Of a stretch of 36,590 bases of DNA, positions 6,464 to 18,115 are shown one piece after another. Both the position numbers and the translations under genes were made by a program. The stretch covers positions 1 to 36,590 of the forward strand of contig NZ_JAGOIT010000012.1 of the NCBI RefSeq assembly GCF_017995515.1. The letters are read 5' to 3'. The notes beneath the pieces were generated by a model. It saw only the letters and a program-made list of their open reading frames with translations, had not been told where the DNA came from and did no database searches. The stretch's first letter is position 1. Every line of letters begins with the position of its first letter. This DNA comes from Propionivibrio sp. GTDB lineage: Bacteria > Pseudomonadota > Gammaproteobacteria > Burkholderiales > Rhodocyclaceae.

Positions 6464-6940
6464 ATGAGTACGGAACTGACGACGCACTGGTCTGAACACG
6501 ACGCGGCGCTGGCGACGATTCTCCGATCCCTGACCACATCTCTCCTGGTTTTTGACGAAGACCTTGTCAGACTCGGTCTGGAACGCCCCGAAAACGTCGA
6601 GATCCTGCGCCGTTTTCTCGTCGCCGGTACGCGCAATCGCATCCGTATCGTGGTGAAAAACGCCGCGCCGCTGCGCAGCCACAGCCCTCGTCTCTTCCAG
6701 ATGCTCGCGACTTATCCCGAGCAGATGACGGTCGTTCAGTGTCCGCAACATTTGCATTCGCTGAATGACGCCCAGTTCATCGTCAACGAAACGCACGCGC
6801 TGATCCGATTCCACCGGGACAGCGCCCGCTCGCGCGCCATTTTCGACGACAGGGAAGCCTGCATTCCCTACATTCAACGATTCCATGACATCGAACGCGA
6901 AGGCGGCGAATCGATCAGTGCGACGACGCTCGGTCTCTGA
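6464..6940 (+). CDS. Conserved hypothetical protein, possibly DUF7931-like
   Basis: A 158-residue soluble protein with no signal peptide or membrane segment. An AGAGGA ribosome-binding site lies at 6451-6456. The layout alternates helices and strands: an N-terminal helix, TSLLVFDEDLV, LRRFLVAGTRNRIRIVVKN, a TYPEQMTVVQCP strand, DAQFIVNETHALIRFHRDSARSRAIFDD and a C-terminal helix. This pattern recalls one half of a phospholipase D-like fold, but I see no complete HxK motif, so catalysis is not supported. From memory, short betaproteobacterial proteins of this kind are placed in DUF7931; I could not check this. It has its own likely promoter and faces purA tail to tail. Confidence 0.6.
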   Translation: MSTELTTHWSEHDAALATILRSLTTSLLVFDEDLVRLGLERPENVEILRRFLVAGTRNRIRIVVKNAAPLRSHSPRLFQMLATYPEQMTVVQCPQHLHSLNDAQFIVNETHALIRFHRDSARSRAIFDDREACIPYIQRFHDIEREGGESISATTLGL

Positions 6941-6970
6941 CTGAGGTTCCCTCGGCTTTCATCTGCCAAA

Positions 6971-6996
6971 GGGTGGTTTTCATGCTACCAGTTTTT
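6971..6996 (+). terminator. Weak terminator candidate after the hypothetical gene
   Basis: A 5-bp stem with one wobble, GGTGG (6972-6976) with CTACC (6985-6989), is followed by AGTTTTT. A separate 6-bp inverted repeat, CTGATC/GATCAG, lies at 7011-7032. No strong terminator for purA is visible on the other strand in this 170-base convergent gap. Confidence 0.3.
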
Positions 6997-7110
6997 CCTG
7001 ATGCTGCTTTCTGATCCAGCTTTCCAGATCAGGCAACTACGGTTTTTAGGATTATTTTCGTTGGAAAGCACACGACACGATGCGTGAAGTTCAGTGGCCG
7101 GAATTTCGAC

Positions 7111-8427
<1,317 letters not shown>

Positions 8428-8433
8428 TCAACC

Positions 8434-9582
8434 TTAGTTAATTGCCTTAATAACCCACTGCCCATCGCAGTTCACTAGGCGCCGGTCGCACACTGGCCCT
8501 TCGTTCAACGTTTCGTCGGGCAACAATTCGACGACCACTTCCCCCTGCTGGCGCAATTCCTTGACGACCGCGGCCAACGCAGGGTTCGTCGCTGAGTACG
8601 GTGACAGAATCGCGCGACCCGGCTCGGTAACGTTCGCCAGACGAGCGATCTCGCGCGAATCCATCGAAAAACCGGTTGCCGGACGAGCGCGCCCGAAGTC
8701 CTTGCCGACGCCGTCGTACCGGCCACCGCGCGCAATCGCGCCGGGGAAACCCGGGTAGTAAGCCGCGAACACGACCCCGTTGTGGTAGTGATAGCCGCGC
8801 AAATCCGCCAGGTCGAAAGACAGAGGAAGTTCCGGCATCGCTTTTCGCAAGGCTTGCAGCGACTTCAGTGCAGCAGCGATTGCCGGAATGCTTGGCAATT
8901 GGCACGCTGCCTTATCCAGGAAATCCGTTCCGCCAAACAACTCGGGCAAGCGCAAGAATGCAGAGCGATACGGCTCGGCAATATCGACACAACACTCGCG
9001 CAACCCGGGAACGTCCTTCACTTGCAACAGCTGAAGAATCCTCGCTTCGAGTTCGGGCTCAAGTTCGGCGACCTGGACGAGCGCGCGAAATACGCCGACG
9101 TGCCCAATGTCGATGCGAGAAGCAGGCGTTCCGGCGGTCGCCAACGCATCTGCGAGCAAGCGGATCGCCTCAAGGTCGGCCTCAATTCCCGTGTAACCAT
9201 AAAGTTCTGCGCCGAGTTGAATCGGCTCGCGGCTTGCCGCTTGAGACGCGGGCAAGGTATGCAGCACACTGTCGCAGTAGCAGAGGCGCGTCACGCCTTG
9301 CCGGTTGAGCAGATGGGCGTCTATCCGCGCGACCTGGGGAGTCATGTCTGCCCGCACGCCGAGCGTTCGCCCTGACAACTGGTCAACCAGTTTGAAGGTG
9401 CGCAGTTTGAGGTCCGAACCGGAACCGGTCAGCAGCGATTCGAGATATTCGAGCAACGGTGGCATGACCAATTCGTAGCCATGCACGCGAAAAAGGTCGA
9501 GCACCTTTCGACGGAGTCGTTCAATTTGCATTGCCTCCTGAGGCAATGCATCCGCTATATATTCGGGCAGAAGCCAGTTCAT
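8434..9582 (-). CDS. hisZ: ATP phosphoribosyltransferase regulatory subunit
   Basis: A 382-residue paralogue of histidyl-tRNA synthetase that lacks aminoacylation function. HisZ pairs with short-form HisG to form the first enzyme of histidine synthesis and carries feedback control. The class II synthetase-like core shows [13 protein letters not shown] at the N-terminus, [15 protein letters not shown], the motif-2-like [16 protein letters not shown], and [25 protein letters not shown] near the C-terminus. The full tRNA anticodon domain of HisS is absent. Its presence predicts a short HisG elsewhere in the genome. It overlaps the DUF2065 gene by 4 bases. HisS itself lies in the same operon. Confidence 0.93.
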   Translation of the reverse strand: MNWLLPEYIADALPQEAMQIERLRRKVLDLFRVHGYELVMPPLLEYLESLLTGSGSDLKLRTFKLVDQLSGRTLGVRADMTPQVARIDAHLLNRQGVTRLCYCDSVLHTLPASQAASREPIQLGAELYGYTGIEADLEAIRLLADALATAGTPASRIDIGHVGVFRALVQVAELEPELEARILQLLQVKDVPGLRECCVDIAEPYRSAFLRLPELFGGTDFLDKAACQLPSIPAIAAALKSLQALRKAMPELPLSFDLADLRGYHYHNGVVFAAYYPGFPGAIARGGRYDGVGKDFGRARPATGFSMDSREIARLANVTEPGRAILSPYSATNPALAAVVKELRQQGEVVVELLPDETLNEGPVCDRRLVNCDGQWVIKAIN

Positions 9583-9764
9583 CTGAAAACCATTAACAAG
9601 ATAATCCCAGCCAGCATCGACGTCAGGCCAACAAATCGAATCTGCCCATCGCCAAGCTGGATCAATCGCCGAAACGTCTCACGCCAGGTCGCAGGAGCGA
9701 GAAACGGCAACACACCTTCGAGCACCAGCATCAGCGCAAAGCCAATCAGCAAACTGGAAATCAT
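9579..9764 (-). CDS. DUF2065 small inner-membrane protein
   Basis: A 61-residue protein with two hydrophobic helices: residues about 3-21 ([19 protein letters not shown]) and about 44-60 ([16 protein letters not shown]). The short loop holds [14 protein letters not shown]. Size and layout fit DUF2065 (YjeT-like), usually found right after hflC. It overlaps hflC and hisZ by 4 bases each, so it is translationally coupled to both. The role is unknown; the constant position next to hflKC suggests a link to that complex, which is an inference. Confidence 0.88.
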   Translation of the reverse strand: MISSLLIGFALMLVLEGVLPFLAPATWRETFRRLIQLGDGQIRFVGLTSMLAGIILLMVFR

Positions 9765-10651
9765 CTGCCAGTTCTGTCGCCCACGCCGCCAACGCTATTC
9801 ATGTACTTGAAGAAATCCGAATTGGGTTCGAGAACAAGAATATCGTTCTTGCTCTGGAAGCTGTTTCGATAAGCCTCAAGCGAACGATAGAAAGCAAAGA
9901 ACTCCGGATTCTGATTGAACGCCTGCGCGTAGGTGGCCGCTGCCTTGGCATCGCCCTCGCCTTTTGTTCGCTGAGCGTCCCGATACGCTTCGGCGATGAT
10001 CACCTCGCGTTGCTTGTCTGCACCGGCACGGATCTTCTCCGCCTCAGCGGCGCCTTCGGAACGCAGTTCATTGGCCACCCGCTTGCGCTCGGCCTCCATG
10101 CGGCGATAGACCGATTCACTGACTTCGGTTGGCAAATCAACGCGCTTCACTCGAACATCGATGATCTGAACGCCGATCTTTCTCGCATCAAGGTCAGCTT
10201 TCTCCCGCATTTCTTCCATGATCTTGTTGCGCTCACCGGAGACAACGTCGTGCACCGTGCGCTTGCCGAACTCCTCACGCAAGCCGGCATTCACGGTCTG
10301 GAACAAACGCGTCTTCGCCCGTTCCTCATCGCCGGCGACCGATACGTAGTAAAGGCGCGGGTCGACAATCCGCCATTTGACGAATGAATCGACGAGGACG
10401 TTCTTTTTCTCGGAGGTGATATAGCGCTCTGGCTCAGACGTATCGAGCGTCAGGATGCGCTTGTCGAAATAGCGTACGTTCTGAATCATCGGCCATTTGA
10501 AGTACAAGCCAGGCTTGCTGATGACATCACGCACCTCACCCAACTGGAAGACGATCGCGTGCTGCCGTTGATCGACCGTGAATATCGAGCTCCCCAGAAC
10601 CGCCAACAAAGCGATAACAATCGCCGCAACAAAATTCACACCCAGCTTCAT
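9761..10651 (-). CDS. hflC: HflC, SPFH-domain subunit of the HflKC complex that controls FtsH
   Basis: A 296-residue protein with one N-terminal membrane anchor (FVAAIVIALLAVLGSSIF, about 7-24) followed by a periplasmic SPFH/band-7 domain. Typical segments are QRQHAIVFQLGEV, PGLYFKWP, YFDKRILTLDTSEPERYIT and the basic, Ala/Glu-rich helix with RRMEAERKRVANELRSEGAAEAEKIRAGAD. HflC and HflK form a large membrane cage around the FtsH protease and limit its action on membrane proteins. The start overlaps the hflK stop by 1 base, so the subunits are probably made together. Confidence 0.96.
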   Translation of the reverse strand: MKLGVNFVAAIVIALLAVLGSSIFTVDQRQHAIVFQLGEVRDVISKPGLYFKWPMIQNVRYFDKRILTLDTSEPERYITSEKKNVLVDSFVKWRIVDPRLYYVSVAGDEERAKTRLFQTVNAGLREEFGKRTVHDVVSGERNKIMEEMREKADLDARKIGVQIIDVRVKRVDLPTEVSESVYRRMEAERKRVANELRSEGAAEAEKIRAGADKQREVIIAEAYRDAQRTKGEGDAKAAATYAQAFNQNPEFFAFYRSLEAYRNSFQSKNDILVLEPNSDFFKYMNSVGGVGDRTGR

Positions 10652-11913
10652 TACCTGACCTCCCGCTCACGACTGCGCAGCGCTTCACGCCCGCGCGTCT
10701 CCGTTCTGTCAACAACCTGGGGAGGCGTTTCATAGGAAATCGCCGAGGACGACTGGCGCCCCTGACCAGGCGCGTCAGCACTGCTTCCAAGCCCCATCGG
10801 CACGGCTGAACCTGCCGCCTGCATCAGCTTGTCCAGCGGCAAGTACAACAGGTTGCCCTGCCCCTTGGCGTCTACCATCACCTTGCTGGTGTTCGAGTAA
10901 ACTTGCTGCAAGGTTTCAAGATACATGCGACTCCGAGTCACCTCCGGCGCCTTCGCGTACTCGGCATGAATCTGCTTGAAACGGCTGGCATCACCTTCCG
11001 CCGTGGCAATCAGGCGTTGCCTGTACCCCTCGGCCTCCTGCAACAGCCTCGCCGCGGTGCCTCGGGCCTTCGGGATTACGTCGTTGGCGTAAGCCTGACC
11101 TTCGTTCTTTTGCCGCTCGCGATCCTGGCCGGCCTTCACGGCATCGTCAAACGCGGCCTGAACCTGCTCGGGGGGCTGCGCATTCTGCATTGTCACCTTG
11201 GAGATCAGAATGCCGGTCTGGTAGCGGTCGAGAATCTCCTGCATCAGCGCCGACGCCTGAACGGCAATCTGTTCGCGCCCTTCGTATAGGACGAAGTCCA
11301 TCTTGTTCTTGCCGACGATTTCGCGAATCGCCGTCTCCGCCGCCTGCATTACCGCTTCATCAGGCGTTCTATTGTTGAAAATGTAGTCAACCGGATCCTT
11401 CAGGATGTACTGCACGGCAAACTGGATGTTGATGATGTTCTCGTCATCTGTCAGCATCAGCGCCTCTTTGAGGACCTTGTTCTTCTCGCTGCCGCGATAC
11501 CCGACTTCGATCGTACGCACCCCTGAAATATTGACGATTTCGTGCGACTCGATCGGATAGGGCAAGCGCCAGCGCAGACCGGACTCGGTGCTCTCTTTGT
11601 ACTCTCCGAATTGCAGCACCAGGCCGCGCTGTGAGGCATCGACGATGTAGAAACCGCTCGCCAGCCAGACCAGGACGATCACTGCGAGAATCAGTCCGAT
11701 TCCGCCACCCAGGATTTTCGGGCTCAAGTCAACTGGCGGCCGATCACCGCCATTGCCACCGCCTTGTCCGGCGGGCCGCTTGTTGAACATGGAGGACAGA
11801 CGGCGGTTCAGATCACGCCACATCTCCTCCAAGTCGGGAGGCCCCTGATTTGGGCGCCGACCACCGCCATTATCATTGCCGCGGTTACCCCATTGAGGAT
11901 CGTTAAGCGACAT
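10651..11913 (-). CDS. hflK: HflK, SPFH-domain subunit of the HflKC complex
   Basis: A 420-residue protein. The start at 11913 (MSLNDPQWGNRG) is chosen because a TTTGGAG ribosome-binding site precedes it and because HflK proteins begin with such a Gly/Asn/Arg-rich cytoplasmic segment. An upstream in-frame start at 11967 would run into the hflX end. The layout is a Gly/Pro/Asn-rich N-terminus, a membrane helix (IGLILAVIVLVWLASGFYIV), a band-7 domain beginning ASQRGLVLQFGEY and including RTIEVGYRG, then a long Ala/Glu/Gln-rich helix (RLLQEAEGYRQRLIATAEGDASRF). The C-terminus is Arg/Glu-rich. It works with HflC in regulating FtsH. Confidence 0.95.
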   Translation of the reverse strand: MSLNDPQWGNRGNDNGGGRRPNQGPPDLEEMWRDLNRRLSSMFNKRPAGQGGGNGGDRPPVDLSPKILGGGIGLILAVIVLVWLASGFYIVDASQRGLVLQFGEYKESTESGLRWRLPYPIESHEIVNISGVRTIEVGYRGSEKNKVLKEALMLTDDENIINIQFAVQYILKDPVDYIFNNRTPDEAVMQAAETAIREIVGKNKMDFVLYEGREQIAVQASALMQEILDRYQTGILISKVTMQNAQPPEQVQAAFDDAVKAGQDRERQKNEGQAYANDVIPKARGTAARLLQEAEGYRQRLIATAEGDASRFKQIHAEYAKAPEVTRSRMYLETLQQVYSNTSKVMVDAKGQGNLLYLPLDKLMQAAGSAVPMGLGSSADAPGQGRQSSSAISYETPPQVVDRTETRGREALRSREREVR

Positions 11914-11954
11914 AAGTACTCCAAAGCAAGAAATCATGGGAATGAATCCGAGAC

Positions 11955-13100
11955 TTAATCGGCGCAAACTGATGGATTCTCTTCCAGCATCCGATCGCCT
12001 GAATTACGGAATTTCTCAAGCGCTATCTCAGCCAGTACAGCCCGCAATAGCGGCAGGCCATCACCGCACTTTGCACTGACCCGAACGCGGACGATTCTAT
12101 CATATTCATTTCTCTCGACCGTCGGCGGCAACCCGGTCAGATCCAGCTTGTTGAGGACCATGAGCTGGGGCACCTGACTGGCACCTATCTCCTCAAGCAC
12201 CTTGTTGACCTCGACAACCTGCTCCTCACGCGCCGGGCTCGCGGAGTCGACGACATGCACGAGAAGATCGGCCTGCGATGTAGCATCCAGCGTCGCGTGA
12301 AACGCGGCGATCAGCGCGTGGGGCAAGTCACGGATGAATCCGACTGTATCGGAGACGATCACGTTCCCGACACCGTCAAGCCAGAGCTTGCGCGAGGTGG
12401 TATCGAGTGTCGCGAATAACTGATCGGCGGCGTACGCTCCCGCATGAGTCAGTGCATTGAACAAGGTCGACTTACCGGCGTTCGTATATCCAACCAAGGA
12501 CACGTTCAGTACGTCACCACGGGTTCGCGCCTTGCGTTGTACGCCACGCTGGCGTTCGAGCTTGTGCAGGCGCTCCTTCAACAACTTGACCCGCTTGCCA
12601 AGCAGACGTCTGTCGGTCTCGAGCTGCGTTTCGCCTGGTCCGCGCAGACCGATACCACCCTTTTGCCGCTCCAGGTGCGTCCATCCTCGAACCAGGCGCG
12701 TCGCGAGATGATCAAGCTGCGCGAGCTCGACCTGCAGTTTCCCGTCGGAGGTTTGCGCGCGCTGGGCAAAAATGTCGAGAATCAGACTTGTTCTATCGAT
12801 GACCCGACATTGAAGAGCACGCTCGAGGTTTCGCTCCTGAGCGGGTGACAGTTCGTGATTGAAGATGACGAGGTCGGCATCATGCGCCGCAACCTGCGCT
12901 GCAATTTCCTCGACTTTGCCTTTGCCTGCGTAGGTCGCGGGATCAGGACTCTGTCGCCGGCCATGAACCACAGTGAAGACCGACGCGCCCGCCGATTCGG
13001 CGAGCAACGTTACTTCTTCTACCTGTTCCGCAAGGTCATCGACGCCGAAATCCAGTTGAACGATGACCGCCCGCTCACCTGCCGCGGGACGCTCAATCAT
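11955..13100 (-). CDS. hflX: HflX, ribosome-associated GTPase
   Basis: A 381-residue GTPase that splits stalled ribosomes, known in several bacteria to act under heat stress. The N-terminal HflX domain contains GRRQSPDPATYAGKGKVEEI and NHELSPAQERNLE. A helical linker holds GGIGLRGPGETQLETDRR. The G domain has G1 VGYTNAGKSTLFN, G3 DTVGFIRDLP and G4 NKLD. It is shorter than E. coli HflX (about 426), mostly at the C-terminus. The Shine-Dalgarno site at ATG 13100 is weak, and the gap to hfq is about 100 bases. The stop is 41 bases before hflK. Confidence 0.95.
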   Translation of the reverse strand: MIERPAAGERAVIVQLDFGVDDLAEQVEEVTLLAESAGASVFTVVHGRRQSPDPATYAGKGKVEEIAAQVAAHDADLVIFNHELSPAQERNLERALQCRVIDRTSLILDIFAQRAQTSDGKLQVELAQLDHLATRLVRGWTHLERQKGGIGLRGPGETQLETDRRLLGKRVKLLKERLHKLERQRGVQRKARTRGDVLNVSLVGYTNAGKSTLFNALTHAGAYAADQLFATLDTTSRKLWLDGVGNVIVSDTVGFIRDLPHALIAAFHATLDATSQADLLVHVVDSASPAREEQVVEVNKVLEEIGASQVPQLMVLNKLDLTGLPPTVERNEYDRIVRVRVSAKCGDGLPLLRAVLAEIALEKFRNSGDRMLEENPSVCAD

Positions 13101-13199
13101 GGAAACGCACTTCGGAAATCTGCAACTAAATCACTTTCGACGCCAGTTCGCCAGCCGAACAAGCTCAGAAAACGTTGAATGGAATTGGTGACCAGCCGC

Positions 13200-13439
13200 T
13201 CAGGCTTCGTCGCCGCCATCCTGCTGGATACTGACGGGACGCGACGGTACGACGGTTGAGATTGCGTGCTTGTAGACCATCTGCGTGACGGTATTCTTGA
13301 GCAACACCACATACTGATCGAAAGACTCGACTTGACCCTGCAATTTGATGCCATTGACAAGGTAGATCGAAACGGGAACATGCTCGCGACGCAGCACATT
13401 AAGGAACGGGTCTTGTAAAAGTTGCCCTTTATTGCTCAT
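13200..13439 (-). CDS. hfq: Hfq, RNA chaperone
   Basis: A 79-residue Sm-like protein that forms a hexamer and helps small RNAs pair with mRNAs. The Sm1 segment ([20 protein letters not shown] with [17 protein letters not shown]) and the Sm2 motif YKHAIST are complete. Residues lining the uridine-binding pore (Gln near position 8, Phe of ESFDQY, KH of YKHAIS) are present. A GGAG site lies 8 bases before ATG 13439. The C-terminal tail is short, as in other betaproteobacteria. The roughly 80-base gap to der could hold an internal promoter but I see no clear one. Confidence 0.98.
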   Translation of the reverse strand: MSNKGQLLQDPFLNVLRREHVPVSIYLVNGIKLQGQVESFDQYVVLLKNTVTQMVYKHAISTVVPSRPVSIQQDGGDEA

Positions 13440-13522
13440 GGTTAGAACTCCATGCTTCGTTGTTGATCTGGTTTGGCTAGCTTAATTGATTTTCTGTGCA
13501 TTTGCCATAAAAGCCGGCATCG

Positions 13523-14983
13523 TCACTTTGCCCCAGACTTGGCGCGCGGGGCCGATCGCTTGGTTCTTTCTTTCACAGAACCTGCGCTTCTGACTCCACT
13601 CTTAGCTTTTGGTTTCTCACTTTCTGCCGGCTTTGGCTTGCGTCGGTTCTTTTCCGGCGGCTTGCGATCAGCAAACGGGTTTTCGGAGACGTTGAACTGG
13701 ATGCGAAGCGGCGTTCCCTGAAGCTTGAAAACCTCGCGGAACGTATGCTCCAGATAGCGCCGATACGAATCGGGCACCTTTTCCAACGCGTTCCCGTGAA
13801 TCACGACGATCGGCGGATTACGCCCGCCCTGGTGAGCGTAGCGCATCTTCGGACGGAAGATTCCGCTGCGCGGCGGCGCCTGCTTGGCGACAGCATCGAT
13901 CAGCGTTCTCGTCAGTTGCGGCGTCGAAAGATCGATCGTGGCAGCCTTGTACGCCGCATCGACCGAGCGGAAAACATGCGCCAGCCCCTGACCTTTGAGC
14001 GCCGAGACGTAGTGGAAGTTGGCAAAATCGAGGAATTTCAGTTTGCTTTCGAGCTCGCCCTTGATCTGGTCACGAACATAGGAATCAAGGCCGTCCCACT
14101 TGTTGACGGCAACAACCAGCGCGCGCCCGGATTCAACGATGAAGCCGGCGATATGCGCGTCCTGATCGGAAATATCCTGTTTTGCATCAAGTACAAGGAC
14201 GACGACGTGGGCATCCTCGATCGATTGCAGTGTCTTGACGACCGAGAACTTCTCGATCGTCTCGAAGACCTTGCCCTTGCGCCGCAAACCGGCCGTGTCG
14301 ATCAGGGTGTACTTTTTCCCGCCACGTTCGAAATCGACATAAATCGCGTCGCGCGTCGTGCCGGGCTGGTCAAACGCGATCACCCGCTCTTCGCCGAGCA
14401 GCGCATTGATCATCGTGCTCTTGCCGACGTTCGGACGCCCGACGATTGCGACGCGAAGAACATCGCCCTCGCTTTCGTCTTCGGTCGGCTCCGGATATGG
14501 CTCAAGCACGTCTTCAACCAGGCTCCGCACGCCTTCGCCGTGAGTTGCTGAAATCGCGACGGGATCGCCCAGCCCCAACTCGTGGAAGTCGGCGACGACC
14601 ACGCCATGACTCATGCCTTCCGCTTTGTTTACGGCGACAAAGACCGGCCGCTCCGCTTTGCGCAGTTTGTTGGCAATCTCCTTGTCGAGCGCAGTAATAC
14701 CGGTTCTGCCATCAACCACAAAGATGATCGCATCGGCCTCGGCGATCGCCTGTTCCGCCTGGCGCGCCATCTCCTGCATGATTCCGTCCTTGGCCAGCGG
14801 TTCGAAGCCGCCGGTATCGACGACCAGGTACGGCTTGCTACCCACCTTTCCGTGGCCGTAGTGGCGATCACGCGTCAGACCTGGAATATCGGCGACCAAG
14901 GCATCACGCGTCTTGGTCAAGCGATTGAAGAGCGTCGATTTGCCGACGTTCGGCCGGCCTACAATGACGATGGTCGGTTTCAT
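13523..14983 (-). CDS. der: Der (EngA), double-GTPase for 50S ribosome assembly
   Basis: A 486-residue protein with two tandem G domains. The first has [15 protein letters not shown] (about 8), DTGGFEP and NKAE; the second has [16 protein letters not shown] (about 180), [10 protein letters not shown] and NKWD. A KH-like C-terminal domain follows, including [19 protein letters not shown] Lys/Arg/Pro-rich tail of about 40 residues ends the protein, which fits rRNA contact. Der is essential in most bacteria for late assembly of the large ribosomal subunit. It overlaps the bamB stop by 4 bases. Confidence 0.97.
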   Translation of the reverse strand: MKPTIVIVGRPNVGKSTLFNRLTKTRDALVADIPGLTRDRHYGHGKVGSKPYLVVDTGGFEPLAKDGIMQEMARQAEQAIAEADAIIFVVDGRTGITALDKEIANKLRKAERPVFVAVNKAEGMSHGVVVADFHELGLGDPVAISATHGEGVRSLVEDVLEPYPEPTEDESEGDVLRVAIVGRPNVGKSTMINALLGEERVIAFDQPGTTRDAIYVDFERGGKKYTLIDTAGLRRKGKVFETIEKFSVVKTLQSIEDAHVVVLVLDAKQDISDQDAHIAGFIVESGRALVVAVNKWDGLDSYVRDQIKGELESKLKFLDFANFHYVSALKGQGLAHVFRSVDAAYKAATIDLSTPQLTRTLIDAVAKQAPPRSGIFRPKMRYAHQGGRNPPIVVIHGNALEKVPDSYRRYLEHTFREVFKLQGTPLRIQFNVSENPFADRKPPEKNRRKPKPAESEKPKAKSGVRSAGSVKERTKRSAPRAKSGAK

Positions 14984-16131
14984 TCGGCCTCGATGGCGTA
15001 AAGTCCGCCTTCGCTAGTTTGGACCAGCACGCCATTTCCGAGCTTTTGCGGCGGCGCAACAACTGCACTTCCGTCCGTTTCAAGTCGGGCAATGAACGAT
15101 CCGTCCTCACGGCTCAGGAAATGCACGATTCCTTCGGCATCGGCAACCGCGACATAACCGCGCCGTGCAACCGGGGCCGTCAGCCGGCGCAGCGAGAGCT
15201 TGTCCTGTTTCCAGATACTGGCACCGCTCGCCATGTCGAGCGCATGAACGGCACCCTTGTCGTCCGACACGTACAGGAAACGGGAGTCGATATCGAGTCC
15301 AGCCGCACTTGACATGTCGCGCGCCCACACGAGATTGCCGCTACCGAGGTCGAAACAGGCAACGCGTCCCTGGAACGCGACCGCACAAACCGAACGCCCG
15401 GAGATGACCGGCGCGCTGGTGATATCGGCAACGCGATCAAGCTCAGTCGCTCCCTTCGGCACGGCAACCGTCCCATCCCATACTGCGGCTCCGTTGGACG
15501 TTGAGACGGCAATCAGCTTGCCACCGGGGAAGCCCGCAAAAACGTACTTTCCATCAATGACTGAGCGCGCGGAGACGCGCAGGGAAAGCGCAGGCGTTGG
15601 ACGCTGGAAGAACCACTTTCGCTTGCCATCTTTTGCGTCGTACGCAGCCAATTGATTGTCGCCGGTACGCACGATGACCATACCGCTGCCGATTTCCGGG
15701 GGCGAGAGAATTTCGCTCGACGTCTTCACCTTCCAGAGCGGGGTGCCATCGGTACTCGAGAAGGCGAGAAGTTCCCCCTTCGGCGACCCAACGACGACCA
15801 TTGTCTCATCCGCACCTACGCCTCCGGACAAGGGCTGGCCAACGTCGACTTTCCAGGCTTGCCTTCCGCCATCGATACGTACGAGGTCACCCTCGCCGCT
15901 CGCCGCGTAAGTGGTCGAACCAAGAACTGCAGGCGTAAACGAGTACACACCACTCTCACCCACCGACTGCTGCCAGACGACGCGCGCGGCGAGTTTCGTT
16001 TCGATCGGCTGCAATTCAGCCATCTTTGGCCCACTGTCGGCGAACGGATTCAGGCCCTCAAGTGTCGAGCAGCCGGTCAGCGAATACGCCAGGGCCGACG
16101 ACAGCAAGGCGACGGAAAGGAGCTTCCGCAT
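14980..16131 (-). CDS. bamB: BamB, outer-membrane lipoprotein of the beta-barrel assembly machine
   Basis: A 383-residue lipoprotein. The signal peptide ends in the lipobox LTGC with the lipidated Cys at residue 21. The mature part is an eight-bladed beta-propeller of PQQ/WD-type repeats, seen as recurring segments such as [77 protein letters not shown] and [16 protein letters not shown]. BamB sits on the inner face of the outer membrane and helps BamA insert porins and other barrels. Its start overlaps the yfgM stop by a single base (TAATG). Confidence 0.96.
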   Translation of the reverse strand: MRKLLSVALLSSALAYSLTGCSTLEGLNPFADSGPKMAELQPIETKLAARVVWQQSVGESGVYSFTPAVLGSTTYAASGEGDLVRIDGGRQAWKVDVGQPLSGGVGADETMVVVGSPKGELLAFSSTDGTPLWKVKTSSEILSPPEIGSGMVIVRTGDNQLAAYDAKDGKRKWFFQRPTPALSLRVSARSVIDGKYVFAGFPGGKLIAVSTSNGAAVWDGTVAVPKGATELDRVADITSAPVISGRSVCAVAFQGRVACFDLGSGNLVWARDMSSAAGLDIDSRFLYVSDDKGAVHALDMASGASIWKQDKLSLRRLTAPVARRGYVAVADAEGIVHFLSREDGSFIARLETDGSAVVAPPQKLGNGVLVQTSEGGLYAIEAE

Positions 16132-16820
16132 TATTGCTCTCCGCCCAAAGCATCAAGCTTTTGCTGCAGAAGCTGCTGATAGATCACCGACGACTGCCCT
16201 TGCCAGCCCGGTGACGCGGATTCGCTGCCGACGGTCTTGACAGAATCCTTGAGCTTGCCGAGAGCCGACTGGTAAGCCCCGGCAGCTTCAGACTTCTTGT
16301 CCTGCGCGCTAAGGATATCGCCCTTCAGTTCAATGAAGCGAAGTTCGAAGCTCGGACTGACGCTTCCTTCGAGTTGCTTCAAGGCCTGATCAAACGCCTT
16401 CTCATCAAGCAGCAATGCGGCGAGGCGAAGACGCGCGAGATCGCGCAACTCGTCCTTGCCGTTTTCGGCGACCCAGGACAACTGGAGCTTGGCAGTCTTC
16501 GCATCGTCCGCTTCGATCAATACCTTGGCAGCGGACAAAGCCCCCAGGGAGGCGTAGCTTGTACTGCCGAACTTCTCGAGCAACTCGCCGCTTGCCGCCT
16601 TGACCTTCTGCAAGTCCTTTTCCCGCACTGCCTTTTGCAGAACGCTATAGACCGCGGCGGACTGTCCGGCCTGGTTGCGCTGATACCAGTTCCAGCCCTG
16701 CCAGGCCGCGACTGCCAGCACCGCCGCCAACAAGACATTGGTCAGCAGGTTACCGTATTGCTTCCACCAAGCCTTGATTTCGGCCAGTTGCTCCTGCTCT
16801 TCGAGGTCGTAGGCCGCCAT
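16131..16820 (-). CDS. yfgM: YfgM-like membrane-anchored TPR protein
   Basis: A 229-residue protein with a short cytoplasmic N-terminus ([20 protein letters not shown]), one membrane helix (about residues 24-42) and a periplasmic helical TPR-like domain. The opening motif and the position between hisS and bamB are typical of YfgM. In E. coli YfgM binds the SecYEG translocon with PpiD and is thought to hand proteins to periplasmic chaperones. It overlaps hisS and bamB by 1 base each, both as TAATG junctions. Confidence 0.88.
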   Translation of the reverse strand: MAAYDLEEQEQLAEIKAWWKQYGNLLTNVLLAAVLAVAAWQGWNWYQRNQAGQSAAVYSVLQKAVREKDLQKVKAASGELLEKFGSTSYASLGALSAAKVLIEADDAKTAKLQLSWVAENGKDELRDLARLRLAALLLDEKAFDQALKQLEGSVSPSFELRFIELKGDILSAQDKKSEAAGAYQSALGKLKDSVKTVGSESASPGWQGQSSVIYQQLLQQKLDALGGEQ

Positions 16821-18115
16821 TATTCTTCTTCCCAGTCCAGAAATGAGTTCATGATTTCATCAGCGAGCTGATCGACACTGATGCGTTTTTGTTCGTTTTG
16901 TGCCTCGCCGTTGGAGCGCAACGGCTTCAACGTCACCTCCCCCGCGTTCGCCTCATCGTCACCGATGATGATCGCAAAGGTCGCACCGGAAGCATCTGCC
17001 TTCTTCATCTGTGACTTGAAGCCGCCACCACCGCAATGGAAGAGGACGTCGATCCCCTGATCGCGCAAACCTTCAGCAACACGCGGCGCCATGCGCGAAG
17101 CAGCGTCGCCTTGATGCACCACATAGACGTCGGGTCCGGGAATCTCCGGCTCGCCGCCCGATTCGCGAATCAAGGTCACCAGCCGCTCAACCCCCATCGC
17201 GAAGCCGCAAGCCGGCGTCGCCTTCCCGCCGAGTTGCTCGACGAGGCCATCATAGCGACCACCCGCACACACTGTACCCTGCGCACCAAGACGATCCGTC
17301 ACCCATTCGAAAACGGTCAGGTTGTAGTAGTCGAGGCCACGCACGAGACGCGGGTTGATCTCGAACGGCAGACCAGCATCGCGCAGCACCTGCTGCACGC
17401 CATCAAAATGCGCCATCGACTCGGCGCCCAGATGATCCATCAGCTTCGGGGCGCCGGCGATCATTTCCTGCATCGTCGGATTCTTGCTGTCGAGAATGCG
17501 CAACGGATTGGAGTGAAGGCGCCGCCGCGCATCTTCGTCGAGCAGGTCGCTGTATTTCTCGAAATAGGTGATGAGTTCGGCGCGGTGCTTCGCACGCTCG
17601 TCGAGTTGACCGAGAGAATTCAATTGCAGCTTGACGTCGTCCAGCCCGAGGTCATCCCAAAGCCTGGCGCCCATGAGGATGAGTTCGGCATCAATGTCTG
17701 GTCCGGCAAAACCGAACGCCTCGACACCGACCTGGTTGAACTGGCGATAACGACCCTTCTGTGGCCGTTCGTGCCGGAACATCTGCCCCATGTAGTAAAG
17801 GCGCTGCGGATGCTGCGCAGCCAGCTTGTGCTGGATCAGGGCGCGCACGCAGCCGGCTGTTCCTTCCGGACGCAAGGTCAGCAACTCACCGTTCAGGCTG
17901 TCGGTGAAGGAGTACATCTCCTTTTCGACGATGTCGGTCACCTCGCCGATTGCCCGCTTGAACAGGGGCGTCGGCTCGACGATCGGCAGGCGGACCGGCT
18001 TGTAGCCGTAGCTTTTTAGCCACGAACGAACGGTTTCCTCGAATAACTCCCACAACTCCGATTCGCCCGGCAGGATGTCGTTCATCCCGCGCACGGACTG
18101 GATGTATTGGCTCAT
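16820..18115 (-). CDS. hisS: Histidyl-tRNA synthetase
   Basis: A 431-residue class II aminoacyl-tRNA synthetase, normal length. It attaches histidine to tRNA-His in the cytoplasm. Visible are the start [13 protein letters not shown], motif 2 [17 protein letters not shown], the histidine-binding [15 protein letters not shown] and [12 protein letters not shown], and motif 3 GFAMGVERL. The anticodon-binding domain follows with DVYVVHQGD and [10 protein letters not shown]. Its paralogue hisZ is in the same operon about 7 kb downstream. It overlaps ispG by 4 bases. Confidence 0.97.
   Translation of the reverse strand: MSQYIQSVRGMNDILPGESELWELFEETVRSWLKSYGYKPVRLPIVEPTPLFKRAIGEVTDIVEKEMYSFTDSLNGELLTLRPEGTAGCVRALIQHKLAAQHPQRLYYMGQMFRHERPQKGRYRQFNQVGVEAFGFAGPDIDAELILMGARLWDDLGLDDVKLQLNSLGQLDERAKHRAELITYFEKYSDLLDEDARRRLHSNPLRILDSKNPTMQEMIAGAPKLMDHLGAESMAHFDGVQQVLRDAGLPFEINPRLVRGLDYYNLTVFEWVTDRLGAQGTVCAGGRYDGLVEQLGGKATPACGFAMGVERLVTLIRESGGEPEIPGPDVYVVHQGDAASRMAPRVAEGLRDQGIDVLFHCGGGGFKSQMKKADASGATFAIIIGDDEANAGEVTLKPLRSNGEAQNEQKRISVDQLADEIMNSFLDWEEE

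Noticed and set aside
6941-7110. Strong shared bidirectional terminator between the hypothetical gene and purA
   Set aside because: Only short imperfect stems are present; none combines a good stem and T-run on the purA strand.
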